Shown here one piece after another: positions 47,756 to 58,384 of a DNA stretch of 64,000 nucleotides. The notes below the pieces were generated by a model. The model was given only the letters and a program-made list of their open reading frames with translations, did no database searches and was not told where the DNA came from. Position 1 is the first letter of the stretch; every line of letters starts with the position of its first letter. The position numbers and the translations under genes were made by a program. Origin of the DNA: Ignelater luminosus (Eukaryota > Arthropoda > Insecta > Coleoptera > Elateridae); NCBI GenBank assembly GCA_011009095.1, contig VTPC01004454.1:211218-275217 (forward strand), read 5' to 3'.

Positions 47756-49047
47756 ACACATGGACTGAAAAGTCCCAGGCCTAACAAAGAAAACACGTTT
47801 TTTTTGTTCAAAATTAGCTTTATTCATCAACGTAATTTCTATCAAGAACAACGCAATCATTCCAGCGCCGCTCTAACATTTCAATACCACTTTTGTAGAA
47901 CGATTTATCATTTGCCTCAAAATAGGACTCAGTTTCAGCGATAACCTCTTCATTCGAGCGAAATTTCTTACCGGCAAGCATTTTTTTTAGGTCTGCGAAC
48001 AACCAGTAGTCGCTGGGAGCCAAATCTGGCGAATACGGTGGATGTGGGAGCAATTCGAAGTTCAATTCATGTAGTTTTGCCATTGTTTTGATTGACTTGT
48101 GACACGGTGCGTTGTCTTGATGAAACAAAATTTTTTTCTTTGTCATATGCGGTCGTTTCTTTGCAATTTCGGCCTTCAAACGCTCCAATAACGCTATATA
48201 ATATTCACTGTTGATGGTATTTCTCTTCTCAAGATAGTCGATGAATATTACACCACGCACATCCCAAAATACCGAGGCCATAACCTTTCCAGCCGATTGT
48301 TGTGCTTTCGGTCGCTTTGGACGAGGTTCCCAGTTGTTGTCCACTCAGATGACGATCGTTTTGATTCCGGAGTGAAGTGATGGATCCATGTTTCATCCAT
48401 TGTCACATACCGACGCAAAAATTCCGGTTTGTTACGTTTAAACATGGCCAAACACTGCTCAGAAACATCAACACGTTCTTGTTTTTGGTGAACAGTGAGC
48501 AAACGCGGCACCCACTTTGAGCAGAGCTTTCTCATAGTCAAATGCTCATGCAATATAAAGCCAACACGTTCTTTTGATATCTTTACAATGTCAGCTAACT
48601 CACGCAACTTCACTTTTCGATCATTCAAAACGATTTTGTGGATTTTTTTGATGTTTTCTGGTGTTACCGCCTCATTTGGACGTCCACTGCGTTCTGCATC
48701 ATCGGTGTCTCTACGACCACGTTTGAAGTCAGCAAACCAACGTCTTATTGTTGTTTCTGATGGAGCGGAGTCCCCATAACACTTTTCAAGCCATTGCTTT
48801 GCTTGAACGGTATTTTTTCCCATCAAGAAGCAGTGTAAAATTAAAACACGAAATTGTTTTTGATCCATTGTTTTGAAAATAACAAAACTAGCGTCACTCT
48901 TAGCACAATAACTCACAAAATAATGAATAGAATATCATGAAATTTTAACAGCTGTCTTTTGAAGGTTAGTACTAACTGAAAAAGCGGTGAATGCAATATA
49001 ACTAGCGTTATCTATTTGTTAGGCCTGGGACTTTTCAGCCCATGTGT
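47756..49047 (-). mobile_element. full-length mariner (DD34D), TA-flanked
   Basis: The 1292-bp element has about 33-bp TIRs identical except one base (ACACATGG(A/G)CTGAAAAG, then TCCCAGGCCTAACAAA). The TA duplications are at 47754-47755 and 49048-49049. It inserted into the older long-TIR element. Length, TIRs and transposase match canonical mariners. Confidence 0.95.
47820..48868 (-). pseudogene. mariner transposase, broken by one 1-nt deletion
   Basis: From the ATG at 48868 it reads MDQKQFRVLILHCFLMGKN, with two helix-turn-helix parts (SETTIRRWFADFKRG; LRELADIVKISKERVGFIL) and WVPRLL. YVTMDETWIHHF follows with the first catalytic Asp. Near 48330 one base is missing (GG-GAA where GGT GAA is expected), which shifts the frame. 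The second part runs to 47820 with FHQDNAPCHKS (second Asp) and HPPYSPDLAPSDYWLF (third Asp, 34 residues on, hence DD34D). All catalytic residues and both termini are intact. The copy is a young fossil. Confidence 0.9.
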
Positions 49048-49404
49048 TACTACAACATGCGTCTTCGTTTAAGAACTGACGAAGAATACGGCCCTCGGTG
49101 TGACGTGATTGAAAATAAATATGAATTTAAATTCTATCTGTTTAATCCTATATCGGCCAAAAAGGTTTGACATGTACTATACACACAAATGTTTAGCTTT
49201 TACGTCTAAATTCTATTTAAAAATCGAAAATATAATCCCTGGGACCGTTTAGGTAAAGAATCAATGATGCGGAATCAATTGCGCCCTGCAGAGAGCCTGT
49301 CTTGGCATGAAAGTAATGGTGATGTTGTAGAATGGGTTGCCCACACGACTGCAAATACCTTAAAACTGGTTATAGCCCTGTCCATTCTCTTTTTTGGGGC
49401 AGTG

Positions 49405-50104
49405 CACTTACTTACTTAAAATTTAGTTTTAGATTTCTCAAAAACTGCCTAACCAAATCTTAATTTCCTTAATCTGTACGTTGTTGAATAGATAATTTCA
49501 AACCCTTTCAAATGAGATTGTTCAATATATCTCTCTTGTCATTTAAGAAAACTGACCTAATGTTGGTTGCTGTTTCTATAGTCTCTAATCGCTACAGTTA
49601 ATACTGTGAGCTGCAGAAGTTACAAGTTGTACAGAATAATTCACATTAGAATTCTGTGAATTTAACTGAATTAAGCTTATTTTTTGATTTAAGCAATGAA
49701 CATTATGTAACTTGCAGTAGGTGTTTATGATAACTGAATCGGGTTAACCTGATTACCAAAGAGCAGTATCAAATAGTTGACGGCACAGTAATGTTGTTTG
49801 TATACTCGACTGCAGGCGCTTATAAACACACTACCCTACATCTCAAAAACGGTGCACTGAAGTAAGTTAGGCTTAATTTCCATCAAGAAATGTGATGTGA
49901 ATAATTGCATCCTGTTTCAGAGACAATATATGATCTTACTATGGACAACTGAATGTTAGTTATTTTGAAATAACCAATTTTGCTAAAAAATGACGCATTG
50001 TATGAGAAAGATGCAAGAGCAACTTGTCTTGCTAAATCCAATGTTAATTTAAAAAATAGAGAAATTTAATTTTCTAGTGGCATAACAATCTTCTTTAGGG
50101 TATA
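49405..50104. other. no gene supported
   Basis: AT-rich spacer between the long-TIR element and the first pogo-like MITE. Confidence 0.3.
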
Positions 50105-50558
50105 CAGTAATACCTATACTTACGCTACCCCAATTTACGCGAATTCGAAGTTACGCGGTTATTAAATCTTCTCGTTTATTCGTCTTTTGTTGACAGAAGG
50201 CCTCAGTTCAATTGAAAAAGGGTTACAAATTTTGGAAAACATATACTCCAACCAGGAAATCTTGCGTGAGAAGAAAAAATCTTTGAACCGTCAGATGACT
50301 TTGTTAGATTTTATGAAGCCTTCTACGTCAAAATAACTTCGGTTTATGTTTTTTCAATTCATAGTAATATAATTTGTTGTGTTATGTAAGATTTTATTAC
50401 ACACTTTTTTTTCTAAATTATTGTTTTCTTTAGTCTCCGGTCCCAATTAAACATAATTGGTATGTATTTATATGCAAAATTGTACCCCAACTTACGCGAA
50501 TTCCACTTACGCAGTTATCGCTCGGTCCCACCAATCGCGTAAGTCCGGGGTATTACTG
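50105..50558 (+). mobile_element. 454-bp pogo/Tigger-like deletion derivative, copy 1
   Basis: The ends are CAGTAATACC and the inverted GGTATTACTG, flanked by TA (50103-50104, 50559-50560). Subterminal AATTTACGCGAATTCGAAGT and ACTTACGCGAATTCCACTTA blocks are inverted. A transposase-like remnant (LSSIEKGLQILENI, then EPSDDFVRFYEAFY in another frame) is present, frameshifted by a missing A in an A-run. Attribution to pogo/jerky-type is inferred from the CAGTAATACC ends and TA target. Confidence 0.7.
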
Positions 50559-52267
50559 TACTCTATTTTTTCTAGGATCTACTAATCATTTTTTATACTT
50601 ATATTAAAAAAATCGATTTTTGAAAATTTGCAAAATGATAAAAAAATAATCTTAATGATTATACTTTTTGATATGATTTAACATTTCAAAAATTGCTGCC
50701 TTAGCAACCAATGACTCTTGGCAGTTTTCTCAAATCATTTTTTCTGTAGTTTGCATCAAAGTAGCGACAGCGAATAGAAAAGGCTGATTCTCTGTAATCC
50801 CTAAATCACATGATATAGAGGTACACTCTGTATTTCAAACAACCAGAATATTATATTTAGTTAATTAGGATTTATAATTATTATAAAAATAAAATAAAAT
50901 AAAAAAAAGTTAAAATACTATAGTTAAAAAAAGCAATTTTTGCATTCACAGTTGATGACATCAGAAAATCAATTTGACGTATTGTGTGTTGCCTATCTAA
51001 AGGCGTTGTTATTTGGATATGAAAACTGCAAGCCTAATAAACTATATTAGGTATTATTTATTCAGTAATAACTGTAATAACTAATAATAAGTTACAACAT
51101 ACACAAATTCTTTAAAAACTATTAATTGATTTTAGAGAATTTATGATTATTACAAATAGGTTTTTACAACAATCTATAATAAATTAATAATAAATTAAAA
51201 AGAAAACTTGGAAATAAATAACATTTTCTAAAATAAAAAATAAAAGATCATAAATTCCTAATTACATAATCATAAGCAAGCCTTGCAGTATATTGCTAAA
51301 TAAATAAATTAAAAAAATAGTCTTGGAATCCTTTGATATTTTTATCAAGCTTTGTACGCTTTGTAGTCGATACTTGGAATTATTATTGCCAGGACCGGGG
51401 CAAGAACAAATGAAACAACTTGCCATAGGCACCGTGGCGACTGTTTATTGCGATTCTTATTGAATTCTTATTGATCCGAAAGAGATGTGTTGTAAAATAT
51501 CAGTGCTATTTACTTTATGTATTACAAGTACAAAGAAATAAAGCAAAAATATTTAATCAGCTTTCGCGTAAAGTACCTACTGACGTTTATATTGTAAACC
51601 TATGAAACAACACCAAACAATGCCAAATTTGTTTAAGATTATCTTGATACTTATGAGATAACAAAAAGTGTCCATCTCACGTATGCTTGAGCAAACTGCT
51701 AGAGCACATGAGCAATACGCACTTGGTTTGATTTCTAGAGGACAGTAACGTAGTGAACGAACACCATGAATGCCATCTTTGCTGAGTTATATAAGGCAAG
51801 TGATACTTCTTGTTGTAAAGACATCTTAGAGGTTCGTATGGCCATGGAGTGCAGTGGTTGCATCCAAACTATTAGATGGGGAACAACGTGATTTTAGGAT
51901 CAGGATGGTAACCAATTTGCATTACATTTAATTTCCGCTTGACATCAGTTTTCTTCCACGGCATCAAATGTGTGATGCTTTGTGTATACATTGAAATACA
52001 AAGGATTAGGGCTTTTTTATTGCAATTTGTTTTCTGTACTATTCTTCACCAATAACCTTTACTTTTAAATACATGTAACTGATAGAGGTAGTGTGGGATC
52101 ACGTAGGTATTGATGGTAATGTACGCCTAATCAAACAAGGTCAAATTAAAACAGGTGTAAAAACTAAAAAACGTGAAAACTTTCTTAAGCATGCCCCCTT
52201 AAGCTATCGCGCATGGAACAAGTGGTTTTCACTAAAATGCAGGCAGGCATATCTAGATAGTCTTATA
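50559..52267. other. no gene supported
   Basis: AT-rich. A 74-codon ORF at 52091-52315 runs across a MITE boundary (52268) and is not credible as a gene. No splice-supported exon was found. Confidence 0.3.
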
Positions 52268-53018
52268 CAGGGTGTTTCATTAATAATTGGAAATATTTTA
52301 ACTGTAGAATCCTGAGCTTAAAATAGTAAGATTTAACCCAAATCACTTGGATAAAATGTGGCTCCTTACTGAGTTACAGGGTGTTTTATTTAAAAATTTA
52401 AACACTATTTGTACCCAGTACTTTAAAACTATTTGACGTATCCTTGTCATACTTGGCAGGAAGTGTAGGTACTGTACACCCTACTAAATTATGTTAAATA
52501 ATTGTTTCCGGCTACTACCAGAGGCGTACGATAGGGACAATTGAATGGTTGACCCTTCCCAAATTCTACGCCACTGGCGGAATTGCCATTTTAGCACAAT
52601 TTTTCGATTCTCCAATGCTTTCTATGCAAATAACATGCTCTTTATTCATAGCGATATAGTCATTATTTTTCGAGATATTTAAAGTTGAAAATGAAGCGGC
52701 ACATTTATTTTGATTTTAATGTGTATTAATTATGTCGGTGTTTTTGGGTCATAGGATTGCATTTATTATGCAAATCAAACTTTAATCCCTATTAATAGAA
52801 AAACATAATGTTATTTATTGAAATTTCTTGAAACGAATAAATGCACTCAACATTTAAAAACAAATTGTGGTTCTGAAAAGAATCATTTTGTTATAAAACA
52901 CCCTGTAACTTATCTAGTAAGGAGCCACATTTTATCTAAGTGATTTGGGTTAAATCTTAATATTTTGAGCTCAGGATTCTACAGTTAAAATATTTCCAAT
53001 TATTAATGAAACACCCTG
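52268..53018. repeat. 751-bp MITE with ~125-bp TIRs, TA-flanked
   Basis: The arms begin CAGGGTGTTTCATTAATAAT and contain ATTTTAACTGTAGAATCCTG and TAAGATTTAACCCAAATCAC in inverted orientation, then GGCTCCTTAC. TA at 52266-52267 and 53019-53020. The interior is noncoding. Confidence 0.88.
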
Positions 53019-53159
53019 TATAATTCTGAGGCATATATCATCAAATTGTTCAGAATCATCTTTATCATGACCAAAGAGTTTAATCGATTTGTTTCAGGTA
53101 TTTATGTTCTGATTGACTTTTATAGTTCAATATTTTATCTAATAATTATTTTAAGATTA

Positions 53160-53517
53160 GAGATGGCGGCCAAGTGCAAATGAGGCAACTTTTTCATAAT
53201 CGTAGTAATTACTAGGCACCATGCCGTGGTTAATAATATAACTAAAACTGACATTAAACGCATCACGCACCATTTTGTTTACCTTACAAAGGCGCCATAA
53301 GAAATTTTACCGTAGGCACTAAATACCTTAACGCAGGCTCTGATAATTGCACTTTTCATATTCAATCAACCAAACAATCACAATCCGAAGTCTAAATAGG
53401 CAACATACAAGGCAATGACGTCTACTCTAAGCCGTGGCGTAAATATAATTTTAGGGCCCCCCGCAAGGCCCGCAAACATAATTTCGTGGCCCCTTATTAT
53501 TTCATGATGTATAATAA
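53160..53517. repeat. hAT-like terminal debris
   Basis: AAGCCGTGGCGTAAAT, then GGGCCCCCCGCAAGGCCCGC, resembles GGGGCCC-rich ends of the hAT class seen at 58385-60673. No partner end found. Confidence 0.3.
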
Positions 53518-53519
53518 TA

Positions 53520-53973
53520 CAGTAATACCCCAATTTACGCTACCCCAATTTACGTGAATTCGAAGTTACGCGGTTTTTAAATCTTCTCGTCGATTCGTGT
53601 TTTGTTGACAGAAGGCCTCAGTTCAATTGAAAAAGGGTTACAGATTTTGGAAAACATAGACTCCAACGAGGACATTTTGCGTGAGAAGAAAAAAATCTTT
53701 GAACCGTCAGATGACTTTGTTAGATTTTATGAAGCCTTCTACGTCAAAATAACTTCGGTTTATGTTTTTTCAATTCATAATAATATAATTTGTTGTATTA
53801 TCTAAGATTTTATTACACATTCTTCTTCTAAATTATTGTTTTCTTTAGTCTCCGGTCCCAATTAAACATAATTGGTATGTATTTATATGCAAAATTGTAC
53901 CCCAACTTACGCGAATTCCACTTACGCGGTTATAGCTCGGTTCCACCTATCGCGTAACTTCGGGGTATTATTG
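53520..53973 (+). mobile_element. 454-bp pogo/Tigger-like deletion derivative, copy 2
   Basis: Same length and orientation as 50105-50558, TA-flanked (53518-53519, 53974-53975). Here the coding remnant is open for about 50 codons (GLSSIEKGLQILENIDSNED, then ILREKKKIFEPSDDFVRFYE), so the frame is better preserved than in copy 1. Confidence 0.72.
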
Positions 53974-54059
53974 TATTTAAAAAAAACTGCACTTTATACT
54001 ACATTGTATTTTTCAATATGTGGTAGTAGGTACTTATATAACAAAACAAATGAACTTTA

Positions 54060-54375
54060 TCGTCGTCATTAGTTCCTACCACCCGGTATAAAAGCGGGAA
54101 GCAGAATTCTGAAAAGGCAGTTTAATTTCGCTTCAGAACTCGAAACAAAGAGAAAAAGAAAAAGACTCCCACTAAAAGAACCTCCTTTACAACTTCAGGG
54201 TGGGTAATCCGAACTGTAGATCGAAGGTATTGGTGAAGAGCCGGTGGTGAGCAATTGCAGTGCATATCCCATTGGTGCCGAAGAATCCTGGTGCACTGAC
54301 TGCCTTGTTAGACGAGAAACGAATCCGCTTTAAGGATTCTAGTTTGCTGTATTCAAGCCCGAGTAATACAATTTA
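54060..54375 (+). promoter_or_regulatory. orphan TATA-type promoter, possibly LTR-derived
   Basis: CCGGTATAAAAGCGGGAAGC at about 54084-54103 is a strong TATA box. About 30 bp later is GGCAGTTTAATTTCGC, a plausible initiator. A GC-richer leader without an ORF follows to ATACA at about 54370. I found no second LTR copy or primer-binding site, so the LTR reading is speculative. Confidence 0.3.
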
Positions 54376-54887
54376 AAAACCCAATCACAAGTATGAAAAC
54401 TTTAATTTGCCGATTTAGGAATAATAATTATATCACGAATTATTTACCGTACCAATTTGTCAAGAGGTTTTAAATCCGACTCGACGATTCCAACTACAAC
54501 ATTCAAATCAAGTTATTGCAACGAAGAAACTAGAAGAGATGGGTCACGCTATCTCAGAGCTGCTCAAAATTAATCAATCCAAAACCTATCAATTCTAAGA
54601 GCAGCTACCAACAACAATCATTTCTATCTAATTACGTTAAAGCAGCTTCGTGATGGAAAAAGAAGCTAACAAGTCAACAAGTCAACAAACCAACTACTGC
54701 CATCTTTTTCTTATGATGCTCTCTCTGATAGAGGTTGGAAATCACAATCAATCACTTTTCTGACCTAAATCTAAATCAGTATACAAAATTGCACAACATT
54801 GTCCATTTAACCAAATCTCTAACCGTAACAATAAGAAAGTTACCCATGCAATCCTACTCGATCTGGGACACACTGTATACCCATAGT

Positions 54888-55075
54888 TCAAAGAAGTCGA
54901 ACGTTTTCATATTTGCTTTCTCTAGAGTCCATGCTTATGCTCCGTATAACACTTTTCATAATAAACAACATCTCAACATTCGGACTCTCAGTACGGTATT
55001 AAGACTCCTTTGTACCAGTAAATCATTCATCTTATTAGATGCTGCTCTTGCCATCTCTATTTTTTGCAAACTTCT
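54888..55075 (-). pseudogene. non-LTR retrotransposon RT fragment
   Basis: The minus strand reads KIEMARAASNKMNDLL, SLNTVLRVRMLRCCLL and VLYGAxAWTLEKANMK (one in-frame stop each in the last two), then FDFFELW. This matches the RIEIARAAF...LLYGAEAWTL block near the end of insect LINE reverse transcriptases. It breaks abruptly at TACAGTGTGTCCCAGATC (54884 leftward), a TE terminus, so two elements are joined here. Confidence 0.65.
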
Positions 55076-55212
55076 CTTTGTTGTTTCTTTTATAATAACC
55101 GAAATACCCCATGAATACAACGAAAATATAACACACTGTACTCTCTTCTTTTGGACTGATGAGGAGAAGAAAATGCGTTAGCATCATCTGGCTCGAAGAA
55201 AATGCACAATAT

Positions 55213-55440
55213 CCGGGCAGATGTAAACGTTGGCATTCATCTGCCAAATAGTGTGTTTGCCCTGTAACGGATAACCTGTCTCTGCTACTCTATTGAAGCA
55301 ACACTTTCATTACCGAAGCATTCATTTGCTTCTTACTCGCATTTTCTGCGGTAATAAAAGTCTTACACTAATAGGGTAGCAGAGACGGGCTATTCGCTGC
55401 AGAAGATACGCAATATGTGGCAGATAAACTCTAACGTTTA
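55213..55440. repeat. ~228-bp hairpin repeat
   Basis: GGCAGATGTAAACGTTGGCA and GATAACCTGTCTCTGCTACT pair with AGTAGCAGAGACGGGCTATTC-like and GGCAGATAAACTCTAACGTT at the right. Arms are about 80 bp with mismatches. A MITE without clear TSD. Confidence 0.6.
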
Positions 55441-57117
55441 CGTCTTACTTATTAAAATAGTCGTTTAATACCGGTTCCTCAAGATACCAGTAAATCTTGC
55501 ACAAAAAATATGAGAAGTTTCACTTCGTCTCGGTTTTCAATTTTGAAACTAGAATAGGAATATTATAAATAAAGAGAGAGAGAACGTCACTAGTTAAATG
55601 GCAAAGTCCAAAATTTTAGCTCCTAGCACGATCAAACTTCAGCAGAAACTGGTTGAAACCGCTATCAATCTAAATTTTACAGTTATAAGCAGGATAGTAA
55701 GTCTTTTCTAAGAAATACCTACACAAAAGGAAAGCTTATTTATAAAGAGAGAAAGAAAACAACCATAATTTATCTTTATCCACTCATTTCCTTTTTTTAT
55801 ATATATATTTTTAAAAAGATTCCACGAAGCAATGAAATGCTGACTGCTCATAGATTAGTCCTACAGATGAGTGAAAATATACTTCAGCACCACGCTACTC
55901 ATTTTAAGACATTCGTTAAGCATTTGTAGAGTTAAAGTGCAAGCTGTCGAATCTTCTGAGGTATCGCAGATAGGAGCAGATGCTTAAGTAAATGACAGGG
56001 TTTATCTCAAGCACAGTCATCAGAAACGTAATGGGCCGACGGAAACCGGGAATTTTTCCGGTGGGCCCCTAAAGTAACAGGCGGTAAATTCGAATAGAGA
56101 AGATAAATTGATTTAAAGAGTAGGAAGTAATGTAGCAATTAAACATAAAGATGCTAGAAAGTGTCGAAGCTGGTCTACGTAAAAGCAATTACTGATTGTG
56201 ACATGCGAAATCACGTTCGTGCTTATTTATGTATTATTAAAAATCTCAATATTTAATTAATACTTATACTAAAGATGGATTTAATAATCTAACATAAACT
56301 TCTTAAAAAAGATACTATTAGTGTAAGAACGTCTGAAAAATAGGTATAGTTTAATATAAAGCTTTTTCTAATATTGGTAGGTTAATTGTAGATTTTTATA
56401 AAGCAAGAATCAGAACAGTTGCTTACTAGTTTTCTTTGTCGTTGTTTTGAAAAGCAAGAAAGAAAATCTATCATTAACGTATCTTTATACAGATTTACCC
56501 GTTTTCTTACCTATCATTTCTCCCTTTTATCTTTTAAAGAAAGAAAAGAATTACATTACTATATAAATCCATCAATAAACGCAGATTGAAGAATCACCAG
56601 AGCGTATAAAGTTAAAGCCAGGGAAAAGTCACAAAGGATATTAAAAAATGAACGCTAGACGATTTTCAATTAAAGCTCAAAAATAGGAGAGCTCTCTAAA
56701 ACTGTGCACCATTTCACCGACATCAGAATGAAATTGTCACAGCAACAGTTCACCAACTCAACTTAACGCAAATTCTTTCAATAGATCTGCTCATAAATAA
56801 CCTGGTCGATTGTTTTGGATGAATTTCAATTTACGCTGTGTTTTGATAAGAGATCGCCGAGAAAAGTTTGTTATAATGCTGCAGCGTAAATTGGAAACTT
56901 TCTACTGTTCAGCAATGTATTGTAATAAGCTTCCCGTATACAGCAGTATTTCAGGCAATAATTAAAATAGAATCTTTTAATAAAATTTATTAAGTAAGTG
57001 ACAATGTGTTAATTCTTACCAATATATTAACAAGGATTTTCACAGAAAATCATCAAGAGAGAGGAAGAAAAAGAGAGAGAGAAAGAGAAGGAGACAAAAA
57101 TGAAAAAGAGGAAGATA
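55441..57117. other. no gene supported
   Basis: A GGAAACCGGGAATTTTTCC-type short hairpin with GGGCCC context at about 56030-56080 looks like a hAT end fragment. A purine (GA)n tract lies at 57055-57105. Nothing else stands out. Confidence 0.3.
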
Positions 57118-57260
57118 AACGAAAGGATTAGCAGTTGCGGAACTTCTCGATGTGGAACAGGCGCGCCGCATCGCGCCGCCTGGTCCCGGTTGATAAAAGT
57201 CCCGAGGGACGTGCTTTGTGCCGCTAAATCACTCATTAAAACGGATCCATTGCTAGTCCG
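57118..57260. other. isolated GC-rich island
   Basis: CGCGCCGCATCGCGCCGCC, CCCGGTTGATAAAAGTCCCG and TAGTCCGCC stand out in a very AT-rich region, just after a GA-rich tract. It may be a promoter or leader exon of a gene continuing past the window, or an insertion. No TSD or arms were found. Confidence 0.35.
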
Positions 57261-57817
57261 CCAACCTTAATAAAATTGGCACCCTTAAAAATCCACGTTT
57301 CAAGTTGAATTTGAATGAAAGGAAATATTCTTCACAAAATTTTACTTTTTGGTTTTCTCTCATAACATCTTACTGCAGAACTCGTATAGATATGCTCTAG
57401 ACGTACTAAAACGTGTTAGAATATTGTCATAACCTTCTTAATCCATACTGAAAATAAGTACAAGTAGAGTTAATACGATAATTTGTAGTTAAGAACTATT
57501 ATTAATTTTAGTTTGTTAGGAATCATTTATAATATTATATATGAACAATAATCCTAAATAAGAGTCATTACTCAATAAAAGAGTAAAGTTTTGACAATGA
57601 ATCGACCATCTAAAACTTCTATTATTGTTGTAGTTTAATGAAGAATAATAAGATTATGCTAAAGATAAATGTGACAAAATTATCTTTTCTGTTTTCAGTT
57701 CTGTTTTCTAGGACTGGGAATAGTCGCAGTTTCAAAAAGTGTTTTTATTTATTAACTTGTTAAGTTATTATTTAATAGATCTGGCTATATTCGGTGGTAG
57801 GTTGTTGAGTGCGTTAG

Positions 57818-58108
57818 TTGTCAGATATGGTGATAACGAGGTCGATAGTTAGGTTTTTGTGTTTAATTTTGCTGAAAATTTATCCTCTGTGCATTTATTT
57901 TAAGAATCACATTTGCAAGTTTCATTTACCATTCTATAAAATCGTAAATAGCTCCGGAAGTAAAGAAATTTCTACTTCTGTCGAAGTTGGTAAGCATAAT
58001 TTATTTATTTATGTTTTTTTTCAGAGAGAAAAACATCGAATAAAGTATCAAAGAGGAAATTCAAAATCTAAAACAAAGAGAATTTCTTTCTATCAACAGA
58101 GGCGTTAA
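57818..58108 (+). other. 96-codon ORF of unknown status
   Basis: It starts MSDMVITRSIVRFLCLILL, has one hydrophobic stretch, and ends in a Lys/Arg-rich tail. A GTAAGC donor-like site lies at about 57988 and a CAG acceptor-like site at 58024, but the gap between them is too short for an intron. No family recognised; coding status doubtful. Confidence 0.2.
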
Positions 58109-58384
58109 AAACAAACCATGCCGGAAAAAACTAGAATATTCAACCTAAGTGTTATGTTTATTATTTACTGTTTATAATATTATATTTACAGCAAGATAAA
58201 GCACAACATTACATTGCATTACATTTAAGCAGTTTCTTGACCTCTAGCCATTTTTTACGGAACTAATGTTTTTTATTATCAACTCAATTACAAGTAAGGT
58301 TAGTTATATCACAATGATACTAATACAAGGGTTGCTATTTATGTTTCCGGAATAATCAATAAAAACAAATTTTATCATTGAAAA

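Larger units (their letters stand above)
46671..49404. mobile_element. DNA element with ~230-bp TIRs, split by a mariner insertion
   Basis: The left arm (46671 to about 46900) and right arm (about 49175-49404) are inverted copies. They begin CACTGCCCCAAAAA and continue through GAATGGACAG, CATTCTACAAC, ACCATTACTTTCA, CAGG(T/C)TCTCTGCAG and TTTTTAAATA. The divergence is considerable, so it is old. No TSD is evident. Without the mariner it would be about 1.44 kb. No transposase of its own was recognised, so its superfamily is unknown. Confidence 0.75.

Noticed and set aside
52091-52315. 74-codon ORF
   Set aside because: Its end crosses the left boundary of the TA-flanked MITE at 52268.
54060-54375. 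Complete LTR retrotransposon
   Set aside because: Only one TATA-bearing LTR-like stretch; no second LTR, primer-binding site, gag or pol was visible.
54735-55181. 148-codon plus-strand ORF
   Set aside because: Lies antisense to a recognisable LINE reverse-transcriptase fragment on the minus strand and crosses a TE junction.
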